Under the pieces are notes generated by a model. That model ran no database searches, was not told the origin of the DNA, and saw nothing but the letters and a program-made list of their open reading frames with translations. Of a DNA stretch of 64,000 bases, positions 36,471 through 45,830 are shown one piece after another (the first letter of the stretch is position 1; every line of letters starts with the position of its first letter). The translations under genes were made by a program, and so were the position numbers. The DNA is from Chitinophagaceae bacterium (GTDB lineage: Bacteria > Bacteroidota > Bacteroidia > Chitinophagales > Chitinophagaceae), in the NCBI GenBank assembly GCA_016719815.1, contig JADJYK010000001.1, positions 372,001 through 436,000 on the forward strand, in the 5' to 3' direction.

Positions 36471-38477
36471 TCAGAAAATAATTTTTACCAGAATATACAA
36501 ATTCCTGCCTGGTCTCACAATATTTCCCCAGTCCAGATGCTCATGATATTTTTTGTCCAGAATATTTTCGGCACCTGCCTGTAATTCGAGATTTGTGTTT
36601 TTCAGGTTTATTGTATAACCTGTTCGGAAATGAAACAAACTGTATCCTGCCGTTGCATCTTCGCCGGCTCTTGGGCTAAAGCGGGTTTGCTTTGCAGCAA
36701 TTTCTGTTTCCCCTTGCACAAACAATTTCTTGTGTTGCCAGCGTACAGATGTGACGTTCTTTAAAGGCGAAATATTGGGTAAATGATATTTGTTGTTATC
36801 TCTTCCGGCGGTGAAGCGTAAAGTTGAAACGACGTCAATGGTTTTAGCCGGTTTAACCACAGTACTGGCCTCAATACCGGCAATTAATGCAAAAGGAATA
36901 TTACTGTATGTTTTTACACCGCTGGCGCCAATCGTCATGTGACTGAAAGATGGTTCCACTTGTCCTAAAATATAGTCAGAGATGCGGGAAATAAAACCAG
37001 TTAGCTGAACCCTGTTTTGCTTTTTGGTGTATTGAAGCGATACTTCAGCCTGAAGATTTTTTTCGGTTTTTAAAGCTGGGTTGCCGATATAGTCGTAATT
37101 GTCATTAGCATTAAAAAGATAGAACCCGAATAACTCACCGGCCGTAGGCATCCTTTCGGAATATGAAAAAGATAAGGTGGCTTTAAAAGCCTTCAGAATT
37201 TTTTTTGAGCCAAGGAATGAAAGGTTTTTCAGTATATCATTTCTGTCATTGGCAGAAGGACTGAAAATGCTGACATGGTCTTTTGCCTCTTCGGTGGTAA
37301 GTGTATGGTCAATATAATCAGCCCGTGCCGTCAATTGCAGTTTTGTTGTACTGTCTAACGATAGTTGCCAGGAACCTGAAATGCCAAACTGGTTTCTCCT
37401 GTTATCGGGCCAGGTAAGCATATACATATCCGGCTGGCCGCTTTGGTGCATGGTCATGTCTGCTTTTAAAAATGTAGTGGAGCCATCAGCCCTGAACTGC
37501 AGGTTTTGCTTTTTATTGATTTTTAATTCTCCTTCCGTATAAACTCCTATTGTTTTGCTTAGTCCTGGCATATCCATGTGCATGGGTACATTGGGCCGTT
37601 TGCTGTCGTCCATAAAATGACGGATTTTGTTGGCGTATATTTTCGCCACCCACTTGTATATTTTTTTTGACGGGTACTCACTATGGTAGCTTAAAGATGC
37701 AATTCTTGCTCCGGCATAGCCAACATCCATCGGCAAAGCAGGATAGCTAATATTCCAGCCATCATCTCCTAAAATATCCGCTTTGTACCAGGTATGCGGG
37801 CAATGTTGGTATTTTACCGATAAGGAATAATTTATTTTTTCAAATTGTGAAAAATTTATAACTGTGCCGCCACCACTGAGATACGCATCGCTTTTTCTGT
37901 AAGTGCTGCTTGCCCGAAAGGCCCATTTATCCGACGAATAATTAAGGATGGCAGATTCAAAGAGACTTTTTGCTGCTGACTGATAACCGCTGCTGATATT
38001 TCCAGAAATTTTTTTGTTGTCCCTAAAATCAGGTTCGGCCATTTTCATATTTACGGTTCCTCCAATTGATGAGCCGTACATAAAACCATTGCTGCCTGTT
38101 TGTGCTTGCAGGTTATCAAGATTAACTGGCTCAATGTAAATTGTGGCAGGATCCATTTTATCCGTACAGGCACCATGAATGCGCATCCCATCTACCAATA
38201 CGTTTATTTGTCCGCTGCTGAATGAGCGGATAGATGGTTCCATACCGTAAGCACCGCGGCGAACGAGGCTAAATTCTGGTAGTCTGGTCAGAATATCTTC
38301 CAGAGTGGAAGCATTACTGGATTTAAAGAATGAAACTACGGCCTGCGAAGCATTTTTTTGAACAGATGAAAGCTGAATTTCCTTTAGTTCAACAATCCTG
38401 CTGGTATCAGACTTTTCCTGCGCTGATACAAAAAAAGGGGTGATGGAAAAAGCAATAAATACATATACTGATTTCAT
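36471..38477 (-). CDS. TonB-dependent receptor, probable copper uptake (OprC/NosA-like)
   Basis: 668-residue outer-membrane receptor: a signal peptide (FIAFSITPFFVSAQ), a plug domain (EDILTRLPEFSLVRRGAYG, INVLVDGMRIHGACTDKMDP) and a beta-barrel ending ...RNLYILVKIIF with a terminal Phe. The plug carries CTDKM, a CxxxM arrangement like the copper-binding site described for OprC. The barrel has several Met/His clusters (NVPMHMDMPG, KADMTMHQSGQPDMYM). The downstream lipoprotein is also Met/His-rich. I therefore call it a likely copper importer, but this rests on motifs alone. Intact frame. Confidence 0.8.
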   Translation of the reverse strand: MKSVYVFIAFSITPFFVSAQEKSDTSRIVELKEIQLSSVQKNASQAVVSFFKSSNASTLEDILTRLPEFSLVRRGAYGMEPSIRSFSSGQINVLVDGMRIHGACTDKMDPATIYIEPVNLDNLQAQTGSNGFMYGSSIGGTVNMKMAEPDFRDNKKISGNISSGYQSAAKSLFESAILNYSSDKWAFRASSTYRKSDAYLSGGGTVINFSQFEKINYSLSVKYQHCPHTWYKADILGDDGWNISYPALPMDVGYAGARIASLSYHSEYPSKKIYKWVAKIYANKIRHFMDDSKRPNVPMHMDMPGLSKTIGVYTEGELKINKKQNLQFRADGSTTFLKADMTMHQSGQPDMYMLTWPDNRRNQFGISGSWQLSLDSTTKLQLTARADYIDHTLTTEEAKDHVSIFSPSANDRNDILKNLSFLGSKKILKAFKATLSFSYSERMPTAGELFGFYLFNANDNYDYIGNPALKTEKNLQAEVSLQYTKKQNRVQLTGFISRISDYILGQVEPSFSHMTIGASGVKTYSNIPFALIAGIEASTVVKPAKTIDVVSTLRFTAGRDNNKYHLPNISPLKNVTSVRWQHKKLFVQGETEIAAKQTRFSPRAGEDATAGYSLFHFRTGYTINLKNTNLELQAGAENILDKKYHEHLDWGNIVRPGRNLYILVKIIF

Positions 38478-38531
38478 GAGCGATATATTAGAGCAGGCAG
38501 GGAAGAATCCCCGCCCGCTGATTTTTAACTG

Positions 38532-39356
38532 CTAAAATTCTACATCAAAAAATTGTGTGGTGTCTGCAATGGCTGTTCCTGACATGAAGTCGAGGTTCAG
38601 TTTCCAGTAGCCTGTCATCGTAAAGTTTACTTTCCCCTTGTAATGACCGTTTCCGGTATGTACAGGGTTTACATTGTTGGGTGAACCATGCCCCATGGTG
38701 GGCATTTCGGGTGTGAGTATTACTGAAAGGCTGCTATCTGCAGGCCAGCTCATCATTGATGCCTTTTTGTAGATAGCAAGTTCCATATCGTTGATGCCCA
38801 CTTTTGGTTTAGAAGGTTCAATAAGCGATATGAAGTACTTGGCTCCATTATGTTGTGCCGTAAAAGATTTTTGTTTTGATTTTGCCGGTTCTGTAACTGT
38901 AAGCGGAAATGTAAAGGCGCCCTCTTTGTTATTGCTATAATTATGAACGCTTACTTTCAATGTCCATGTTCCACCCATCGATGACATAATAAATGTTACA
39001 CTGCATGGAAAAAGATGATTGATGGCTTCCTCAGATGCCGGATTTTCGTAAGGCGAAGAGTGAGTCATGGCGCCCATATCCATCATCGGAGTAAGTTGTA
39101 TATGTGCTTCTTCAATTCTGTTGCCGGTTACAGAATCGAGCAATTGAATGTAAAGTTTTGTATAGCCGGTAGTAATCGTAGATTCCTTCATATAAACCTG
39201 CACTTTGGCAGCCGCACCTGCGGCATAGCCTTCAGTAAGTTTGGTGAGACCTGCAGTTGGATTTTCCGGTTCAGGAACTTCGTCTTTACCACAAGAAATA
39301 AGCAAAACTGTTGTTGTAATGACCACAAACAGAAAGTATATAAGATGTTTTCTCAT
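38532..39356 (-). CDS. Met/His-rich lipoprotein with two YtkA-like domains
   Basis: 274-residue lipoprotein (VVITTTVLLISCGKDE, lipobox Cys). Two similar beta-sandwich halves resemble the YtkA family, each with a metal-like motif: LTPMMDMGAMTHSSP in the first and LTPEMPTMGHGSPNN in the second. The clustered Met and His suggest Cu(I)/Cu(II) binding (inference). It lies directly upstream of the TonB receptor gene, 54 bp apart on the same strand, and would plausibly work with it as a surface or periplasmic partner. Confidence 0.78.
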   Translation of the reverse strand: MRKHLIYFLFVVITTTVLLISCGKDEVPEPENPTAGLTKLTEGYAAGAAAKVQVYMKESTITTGYTKLYIQLLDSVTGNRIEEAHIQLTPMMDMGAMTHSSPYENPASEEAINHLFPCSVTFIMSSMGGTWTLKVSVHNYSNNKEGAFTFPLTVTEPAKSKQKSFTAQHNGAKYFISLIEPSKPKVGINDMELAIYKKASMMSWPADSSLSVILTPEMPTMGHGSPNNVNPVHTGNGHYKGKVNFTMTGYWKLNLDFMSGTAIADTTQFFDVEF

Positions 39357-39489
39357 TTTTAAATTAATTAATTAAGTGTATGGCATACTCCGTAGCATGG
39401 GCATGCCACGCACTGCGTATTATCAAATAATAAAACCAGCAACCCAGAGTATCAGTTGAGTTGCAAAGACTTGTTTCAAAAAGAAATGA

Positions 39490-39869
39490 TTAACAACCGG
39501 AGATTAGAGGCGGATGGAAAATATCCTCTTCTTTAACGAAGCTGTAATTGTTTTTGTAGTAAAAAAGGGTTGCAGATAACTTTCTATTGAAAGAAATATT
39601 GTAATCAATGAATGATACTGCACAAGGTGCAATCTCCACCCATTCTTTCAGACCGGGCGACTGCTCTTGTTCCTGTTGTCTTTCAGCTTCTTTAATTTTT
39701 TTGCCAAAAAACACTTTCCGTCACATTTTAGCTGGGGTCTGTTTTTATTAATACAATGTTTCTTAACAATATATGCCCGGTTTATGTGAAACCATGCAGT
39801 AAAACCGGCAGTGTAGAGGGACTGCGCAGCAAAAATCAGGAAAAAGAATACTGCAATGATTTTTTTCAT
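39490..39869 (-). CDS. Small exported Cys-containing protein, frameshifted
   Basis: About 126 residues after joining two frames. A signal-like segment (MKKIIAVFFFLIFAAQSLYT) is followed by INRAYIVKKHCINKNRP and LKCDGKCFLAKK. The CDGKC motif and the preceding HC suggest metal or redox chemistry. The break is at the T run 39696-39702 (plus strand); one more base continues as KKIKEAERQQEQEQSPG. I recall unnamed proteins of this pattern near copper-related TonB receptors in Bacteroidota. It lies 133 bp upstream of the Met/His-rich lipoprotein gene on the same strand. Confidence 0.72.
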
Positions 39870-39940
39870 CGAACCAAAAATAGTAGCGTAATAGTAGGGG
39901 AGATATGATAAAAGTCAGGAAGAGGTATGATTAAAAGACG

Positions 39941-40563
39941 CTAAAGTCTCTTATAGTCACTGATATTAATTTTTTCATTGCAGAACCTGTACTCTACTTC
40001 ATCATTACTGCTTACCACTACGAGACGTTTTTTGCAATAAGTGTCAATTAGTGAATGATAAAGAGATATACCGGCAATATCAAGATTGGTGCAGGGTTCG
40101 TCCAGTAAAACAATCGCTGTATCTGAAAGAATACACTGCGCCAGTTTTACCCGCTGCTTCATACCCGAAGAGTAGTACCGGATTTGTTTGTTTTCAGCTT
40201 TTTCCAGGCCAATTATGGAAGTAATTGTTTTACTATTGATATCGGGAAGAAATGGTTTAAATCCGTGGTGAAACTGAAGAAATTCGTTCAGTGTCATTTC
40301 TTCTATCACTTCCAGATAAGGGGCACAAATTGAAACATGCTGAAAATTTTTTCATTATCAATTAGTGCATTATTATTTTTCCATTGTATTCTTCCTTCAT
40401 TCAGCATCATCCCGCCACTAATTGCCTGCAGTAAAGTACTCTTTCCGGAGCCATTTGGCCCGGTAATGGCATAGCCTTTCCCTGATTCAAATTGAAAACT
40501 AAGATGGCGAAAAATCCAGTCACGGTTAAACCGCTTTCCTGCATCAGATAGGGAGATCGTCAT
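39941..40563 (-). CDS. ABC transporter ATP-binding protein, frameshifted
   Basis: About 207 residues, CcmA-like in size. Walker A is GPNGSGKSTLLQAISGG, signature YYSSGMKQRVKLAQ, Walker B IVLLDEPCTNLD. The frame breaks at the A run 40343-40346 (plus strand); one more base gives IFQHVSICAPYLEVIEEM, the expected Q-loop region. Its start overlaps the end of lpxA by 20 bp, so translation is probably coupled. No permease gene is adjacent, so the transported substrate is unknown. Confidence 0.88.
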
Positions 40564-41350
40564 CGGTGCTGCCTTTGGTGAAGCGTTTGATTATTCCCCT
40601 TCCACTTTCACGGATGAATGTTACAATCTCATCTCTTTCATCAGTTGCAGGCATCTCTTCCTCAATATATTCTACAGCCTGGCTGGTATTCATGCCTTTG
40701 TTATACAGTACCCTGTAAACATCGAGAATATGATTTATTCTTTCAACACTGAAGCCCCTTCTTTTCAGCCCAATAGAATTTACACCAGCATAACTCAGCG
40801 GGTTACGTCCTGCCTTAATATACGGAGGTACATCTTTACTTACCAGCGAACCTCCTGCTATAAATGAATGTGCTCCGATTTTCACAAATTGGTGTACCGC
40901 ACACATGCCTGCCAGGATAACCCATTCGCCAATAGTAACATGTCCTGCAACCTGTGTATTATTACTAACGATGGAATTGTCACCCAGAATACAGTCGTGT
41001 GCAAAGTGAGAATAGGCCATTATCAGGCAGTTTTTACCTATTACGGTCTTTTCTCTGTCGGCAGTACCCCTGTTAATGGTTACAAACTCCCGGATTGTAG
41101 TATTGTCTCCAATTACTACTGTTGAGTATTCACCATGGAATTTTAAATCCTGTGGAATGGCTGCTATAACAGCCCCTGGAAAAATACGGCAGTTTTTGCC
41201 AATGCGGGCACCTTCCATGATCGTAACATTGGAGCCAAGCCAGGTTCCCTCACCAATTTCAACATCTGGATGTATAACTGTAAAAGGGTCAACTTTTACG
41301 TTAGTTGCCAGCTTGGCACTGGGGTGTATGTATGTATGAGGATGAATCAT
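40544..41350 (-). CDS. lpxA: UDP-N-acetylglucosamine acyltransferase LpxA
   Basis: 268-residue left-handed beta-helix enzyme that starts lipid A synthesis by 3-O-acylation of UDP-GlcNAc from acyl-ACP. Hexapeptide repeats run through the first two thirds (HPSAKLATNVKVDPF, IGEGTWLGSNVTI, IGDNTTIREFVTINRGT). The catalytic His is in SHFAHDCILGDN. The C-terminal helical part has VNSIGLKRRGFS. Divergent from the AraC gene; overlaps the ABC ATPase gene downstream. Confidence 0.96.
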   Translation of the reverse strand: MIHPHTYIHPSAKLATNVKVDPFTVIHPDVEIGEGTWLGSNVTIMEGARIGKNCRIFPGAVIAAIPQDLKFHGEYSTVVIGDNTTIREFVTINRGTADREKTVIGKNCLIMAYSHFAHDCILGDNSIVSNNTQVAGHVTIGEWVILAGMCAVHQFVKIGAHSFIAGGSLVSKDVPPYIKAGRNPLSYAGVNSIGLKRRGFSVERINHILDVYRVLYNKGMNTSQAVEYIEEEMPATDERDEIVTFIRESGRGIIKRFTKGSTDDDLPI

Positions 41351-41514
41351 TAAAAAGTATAATCCGTGTGCTATATTCTATTTCTGCCTGTTGGCAGGCG
41401 GGCAAAGTTAACTTTTAAGCCCAGAATATGAACTTTTTTTTAACATATTGTGTTAAATATGAGTTGGCAAAGCATGGGATTAAAGTTGCACCACCAAACT
41501 TGCCAGGTATTTTG

Positions 41515-41522
41515 TATTTTTG
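41515..41522 (+). promoter_or_regulatory. TAnnTTTG -7 element, 6 nt before the AraC gene
   Basis: TATTTTTG ends at 41522, with ATG at 41529. It lies in the divergent lpxA/araC region. Confidence 0.5.
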
Positions 41523-41528
41523 CCTTTT

Positions 41529-42469
41529 ATGCATAATCCTCCTGAAATATTATCAATGGCCTGCCGCAACAACCTGGTGCAGGAACAACTCTCTCTTTTG
41601 CAGGAGAAGCAACAACTAATTCCCGGAACAGTTCAATATACAATTAACAGGTATTATCGCCATCCTCAATGGAATGTGGAGGATACCGGTATGCTTGTTT
41701 ATCATTACGAAAAGAACTCACCCAAAGAAAATTATCTTGAACTTCGTTTTTGTATTAGTGGAAATGTGTACTGTAAAAAAAGGATACTGAATGCGATATG
41801 TGCCAATTTGGTGCATCAAAGAATTGTCAGGAACGTATTGATAGTGTTGATGTTGTTAGTTTCCGGTATTGGCCGGCACAATTGAGCCAGTTCATAAAAC
41901 CACGTAAAAAAGCATCATTGCTTACTGATGAAGTACTAAGTTTTACCCATGCTTCATCTTTTACCAAAATACTTCCTCTTTGTGGTAAAACAAGGATGGT
42001 TCTTGAAGGAGTGCTGAATCATAGCTATAGTGATACACTGGAAAATATTTACATAAATGCCCAGACACAAATGCTGTTGTTATACAGCCTTGACTGTATG
42101 CTGGGGGAAAAAGAAATTGACGTAATCGGTTGCAAGTTTCTGGCAAACGAAGCCGACAGGGAGAAAATTGTAAAGGCAAGAGAAATACTCATTCAGCATA
42201 TTGGTGAACCAATTACTATCAAAGAATTAAGCCGTAAAGTGGCAATAAATGAATGTTATCTGAAAAAGGGATTTAAAGAATTATTTGGTACAACTGTTTT
42301 TGACTTTTACCAAAGCCAGCGGATGGAACATGCAAAATATCTTTTGTATGAAAAAGGATTAAGCGTAACTGAAGTTTCAATGTTGCTGGGCTATTCTTCT
42401 ATTTCTCACTTTTCAACAGCCTTTAAGAAACATACGGGGCTTAAACCTTGCGAGTTATTATTGAGGTGA
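41529..42469 (+). CDS. AraC-family regulator with a Cys cluster, frameshifted
   Basis: About 313 residues after joining. The N-terminal sensory part (MHNPPEILSMACRNN, YLELRFCISGNVYCKK) is followed by a short Cys cluster, CDMCQFGASKNC, which could bind metal or sense redox state. The C-terminal AraC domain has two helix-turn-helix motifs: ITIKELSRKVAINECYLKKGFKELFG and LSVTEVSMLLGYSSISHFSTAFKKHTG. The frame breaks at the A run 41775-41781, where eight A give CKKKDTECDMC. It may control the neighbouring metal genes (inference). The 3' end overlaps the ferritin gene by 12 bp. Confidence 0.87.
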
Positions 42470-42970
42470 TTTTTCTTCAGATCTGAAGTTCATAATATCT
42501 CTGTCAAACAGGTACAAGCCGCTTCGGTCATCACCAATCAATTCCAGTTTATCATTTAGCGTTCGGGCTACTTTTTCTTCTTCAATTTGTTCTGTTACAT
42601 ACCATTGTAGGAAACTGTGAGTGGCATAATCTTTTTCAGAGAGTGCGGTATGGACCAGTTCATTAATGCTGTTACTTACTGCTAACTCATGATGAAGGTA
42701 TTCTTCAAACAAAATTTTTATCGATACGAAACTTATTATGGGCTGTTCCAACGCCGGAACTACTGCATGTCCGCCCCGCTCATTAATATATTTCACCAGT
42801 TTCAGCATATGCATTCTTTCTTCATCTGATTGCTGATAGAAAAAATTACTTACGCCTTCAAGGCCAGGTTGAATTTCCGCCCAAGAAGCCATTGCAAGGT
42901 ATGCCTGAGAAGATTGAGCTTCCATTTTTACCTGTTTGTTTAATGCCTCCTGTATCGACTTATTTAACAT
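42458..42970 (-). CDS. Ferritin
   Basis: 170-residue iron-storage protein with the FtnA-like four-helix pattern. Diiron ligands are recognisable in KQVKMEAQSSQAYLAMASW, QSDEERMHMLKLVKYINERGG and TEQIEEEKVARTLNDKLELIG. It stores iron as ferric mineral and limits Fenton chemistry, fitting the metal theme around it. A 180-bp gap separates it from the divergent small protein gene at 43151. Confidence 0.94.
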   Translation of the reverse strand: MLNKSIQEALNKQVKMEAQSSQAYLAMASWAEIQPGLEGVSNFFYQQSDEERMHMLKLVKYINERGGHAVVPALEQPIISFVSIKILFEEYLHHELAVSNSINELVHTALSEKDYATHSFLQWYVTEQIEEEKVARTLNDKLELIGDDRSGLYLFDRDIMNFRSEEKSPQ

Positions 42971-43150
42971 GCTATGTATTTTTCACGAAAATAGGCTATT
43001 GTTACAGTACTGACAATCAAATGATAACCTTTATAAAGATGAATAACGATTGTTCGGAAGGATATGTTTAATTAAAAAAGAATTTCTGAATAATAAATTT
43101 CGATATCTTTCGTTCACGACTCATGGCACCTTTTTTGCATAATTATTTAA

Positions 43151-43531
43151 ATGCGTAAGGCACTGATTATATTATTAGCCGGAATCCATTTGTTTGGTAA
43201 TACGGAGTTTGGGCAAATATTAAAATGGCCTGAACTCTTCACTCATTATTTTCAGCACACCCGTATTAATCCTGATATTAATTTTCTGGAATTTATAGCC
43301 ATGCATTACGACGGTGATGATGGGACAGACGCTGATAATGATCTTGACAACAAATTGCCATGCAGGGATATTGGTCATAACTCACTTGCGACAATGTTTT
43401 CTCCAATGGTCAGAACAGTTGTTGTCGAAAATTTTTCTCTGGCTGTAGATGCTAACAATGTGGAGTATAGTACCCGCTCAACTTTTTCTGGTTTTAAGCT
43501 AACAATTCTTCAGCCTCCCCGGTTAAGTTAG
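43151..43531 (+). CDS. Small exported hypothetical protein
   Basis: 126 residues with a hydrophobic N-terminus (LIILLAGIHLFGNTEF) that resembles a signal or anchor segment. The next part, LKWPELFTHYFQHTRINPDINFLEFIAMHYDGDDG, is a pattern I recall in many Bacteroidota proteins of unknown function, often near copper genes. The acidic stretch DGDDGTDADNDLDN could bind a cation. The role is unknown. Confidence 0.7.
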   Translation: MRKALIILLAGIHLFGNTEFGQILKWPELFTHYFQHTRINPDINFLEFIAMHYDGDDGTDADNDLDNKLPCRDIGHNSLATMFSPMVRTVVVENFSLAVDANNVEYSTRSTFSGFKLTILQPPRLS

Positions 43532-43646
43532 CCACCCATAATTTTTTTTAACCAGTCAGGTTACAAACCTGAAACCTGAATTTACTCTATACCGGGGCAT
43601 CAATGCTGATACCTTGATGAACCTGGCAACAAGCAAAATCTTCATT

Positions 43647-44363
43647 ATGAAAAAAGCTATTTATGCTTATACTGCATTATTGGCAGTGCTGTTAATATTT
43701 CTGAATGCCTGTCGGCATGAGGCATTATTTCCTGTTGACGGAGGTGGTGGAGGTGGAACTGGTGGCGGAGGTACCGTTTCCGGTAATCCCTGCAGCCCTG
43801 ATACCGCTTATTTTGTAAATGATGTGATGCCCATAATAGCCTCAAATTGTGCGATGAGTGGGTGCCATGATAACGTTACACATGCCGATGGAGTAAGGCT
43901 TACAACCTATACCCAGGTAATGAACTATGTTATTGCAGGTAATGCTGCCAATAGTAAACTTTATAAAGAGATTATTAAAACTGGCAGTGAGAGAATGCCT
44001 CCGGCACCAATGCCTGCTTTAACAACTTCGCAAAAAACAGTTATACAGAAATGGATTAACCAGGGAGCAAAAAACAACAGTTGCGCCGGCAGGTGCGACA
44101 CAGCTGTGTTTACTTACAGCGGGGCTATCAAACCATTGATGGACAATAAATGTACAGGCTGTCACAATCCTTCGAATCTGGGGGGCTCAGTGGATGTATC
44201 AACATATAATGGCGTAAAAACAATTGCCATTAATGGTAAACTTATCGGTTCTATAACCCATCAGCCAGGATTCTCACCTATGCCAAAGAATGCAGCTAAA
44301 ATGTCTGATTGTGAAATAACACAAGTGCAGAAATGGATTGCAGCTGGAACACCAAATAATTAA
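43647..44363 (+). CDS. Di-haem cytochrome c-like lipoprotein
   Basis: About 238 residues. Lipobox LLIFLNAC, then a Gly-rich linker, then two cytochrome-like units. The first has NCAMSGCH, a CX4CH haem motif instead of CX2CH; the second has KCTGCHN (CX2CH). Distal Met ligands are likely in ERMPPAPMPA and FSPMPKNAAKM. Start ATG 43647 (MKKAIYAYTA) is preferred over the frame opening at 43614. It begins a five-gene plus-strand cluster with gaps of 10-31 bp, ending with a DUF5777 barrel. Confidence 0.85.
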   Translation: MKKAIYAYTALLAVLLIFLNACRHEALFPVDGGGGGGTGGGGTVSGNPCSPDTAYFVNDVMPIIASNCAMSGCHDNVTHADGVRLTTYTQVMNYVIAGNAANSKLYKEIIKTGSERMPPAPMPALTTSQKTVIQKWINQGAKNNSCAGRCDTAVFTYSGAIKPLMDNKCTGCHNPSNLGGSVDVSTYNGVKTIAINGKLIGSITHQPGFSPMPKNAAKMSDCEITQVQKWIAAGTPNN

Positions 44364-44374
44364 AAAGACCAACA

Positions 44375-44761
44375 ATGAAATTCCGAAAATCAATATTGCT
44401 ATCACTCATAAGCCTTTCTGCAGTTGTGTTGATAAGTTCTTGTTATTATGACAAGGAAGAACTGCTATACGGTACTGCAGCTCCCTGTACCGATACAACA
44501 ACTAATGTTTCTTATTTGCAAAAAGTTGTTCCACTTCTGCAACAATACTGCTATAGTTGTCATACAGGCAGCTTCCCGTCTGGCAACCAGTTAATGGGAA
44601 CATACGTTGCAGATAAGGCAATGGCACAAAGTGGAAAATTGTATGGAACAATAAATCATTCTTCTGGCTATTCCCCTATGCCTAAGGGTGGGGCCAAGAT
44701 GAGCAGTTGTCAGATATCAACTATTAAGAAGTGGGTTGATGCAGGAATGCTTAACAATTAA
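44375..44761 (+). CDS. Mono-haem cytochrome c-like lipoprotein
   Basis: 128 residues: LISLSAVVLISSC lipobox, then a short c-type cytochrome domain with CYSCHTG (CX2CH) and a distal YSPMPKGGAKM. The C-terminal part closely resembles the second unit of the preceding gene, so the two are probably related by duplication. It starts 11 bp after that gene and lies 10 bp before the OB-fold gene. Confidence 0.85.
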   Translation: MKFRKSILLSLISLSAVVLISSCYYDKEELLYGTAAPCTDTTTNVSYLQKVVPLLQQYCYSCHTGSFPSGNQLMGTYVADKAMAQSGKLYGTINHSSGYSPMPKGGAKMSSCQISTIKKWVDAGMLNN

Positions 44762-44771
44762 AACTGTCAAA

Positions 44772-45227
44772 ATGAAACCAAAAAGAAAGAAAATCCTGCT
44801 GTATGTGGTACTGCCATTGTTTGTAGTGATGGCAGCCGGAGGCTTTTATTTTTATAAAGAATACAACCGGGTGCATAAAGATACTGCAAAACTCAAACCA
44901 GACTATATTCTGAAGGCTGCCGACCTTGTAAGAGAGTTTGAAGCCAACGAACAAGCGTCTTATAAAAAGTACCAGGACAAAGTAATCCTTATTAATGGGG
45001 TTATAAAGCAGCTGGAGAAAGATGACAAAGGGTTTTACTCGGTTGTACTCGGCGATACATCATCTATGTCATCTGTTCGCTGTAGTATTGATAGCCTGCA
45101 TAATAAGGAGGCAGCCGAAGTACAGCAGGGGAGTACAATTGCAGTAAAGGGCATCTGCACAGGATTTAATGCAGATGAATTGCTGGGTTCTGATGTTATA
45201 TTAACCCGCAGTGTCGTTAACAAATAA
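44772..45227 (+). CDS. OB-fold (tRNA_anti-like) membrane-anchored protein
   Basis: 151 residues: basic N-terminus and one membrane segment (ILLYVVLPLFVVMAAGGFYFY), then a domain with KYQDKVILINGVIKQLEKDD and TIAVKGICTGFNADELLGSD, resembling the tRNA_anti-like OB-fold family seen in Bacteroidota. The family name is from similarity to OB-folds; no RNA role is established. It sits between the cytochromes and YceI. Confidence 0.75.
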   Translation: MKPKRKKILLYVVLPLFVVMAAGGFYFYKEYNRVHKDTAKLKPDYILKAADLVREFEANEQASYKKYQDKVILINGVIKQLEKDDKGFYSVVLGDTSSMSSVRCSIDSLHNKEAAEVQQGSTIAVKGICTGFNADELLGSDVILTRSVVNK

Positions 45228-45258
45228 TAAATCTTTTAATAACAAAAATAAGTCCAAC

Positions 45259-45819
45259 ATGAAAAAAATCATTTTATTTACCTTGGCTGTATTCACATTT
45301 TCAGTTTCTGGATATGCACAGAAATATTTTACAAAAAGCGGAAAAATTACTTTCGATGCTACCGCCTCTTCGTCACCCGAGCAAATTGAAGCAGTTAACC
45401 GCAGTGCCACTGCTGTAATTGATATAAAAACAGGTGCCATTCAGTTTTCAGTATTGGTTAAAGGTTTCTCATTTGAAAGAGCTTTAATGGAGGAACACTT
45501 TAACGAAAACTACATGGAAAGCAATAAATTTCCCAAATCAGAATTTAAGGGAACGATTGCCAATAATACAACTGTTGACTATTCAAAAGATGGCACATAC
45601 AATGTAAAAGTGCAGGGAAAGCTTACTATCCATGGTGTAACAAAAGATATCAACACAGATGGAAAGCTGGTAATACAGGGTGGTAAGATAAATGCCACTG
45701 CCGATTTTAATGTACTGCTTACAGATTATGGCATCTCTATCCCCGGATTGGTAGCTGATAAAGTTGGCAAAACTGCTAAAATTTCTGTGAACTGCAGCCT
45801 CGAATTATTTAAAGGTTAA
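45259..45819 (+). CDS. YceI-family protein
   Basis: 186-residue exported protein (ILFTLAVFTFSVSGYAQ signal). YceI features: ITFDATASSSPEQIEAVNRS, MEEHFNENYMESNKFPKSEFKG and KLTIHGVTKDI. YceI proteins form a lipocalin-like barrel that can hold polyisoprenoid or quinone-like lipids. The context with cytochromes suggests a redox role (inference). Confidence 0.9.
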   Translation: MKKIILFTLAVFTFSVSGYAQKYFTKSGKITFDATASSSPEQIEAVNRSATAVIDIKTGAIQFSVLVKGFSFERALMEEHFNENYMESNKFPKSEFKGTIANNTTVDYSKDGTYNVKVQGKLTIHGVTKDINTDGKLVIQGGKINATADFNVLLTDYGISIPGLVADKVGKTAKISVNCSLELFKG

Positions 45820-45830
45820 GACAAACTGAT

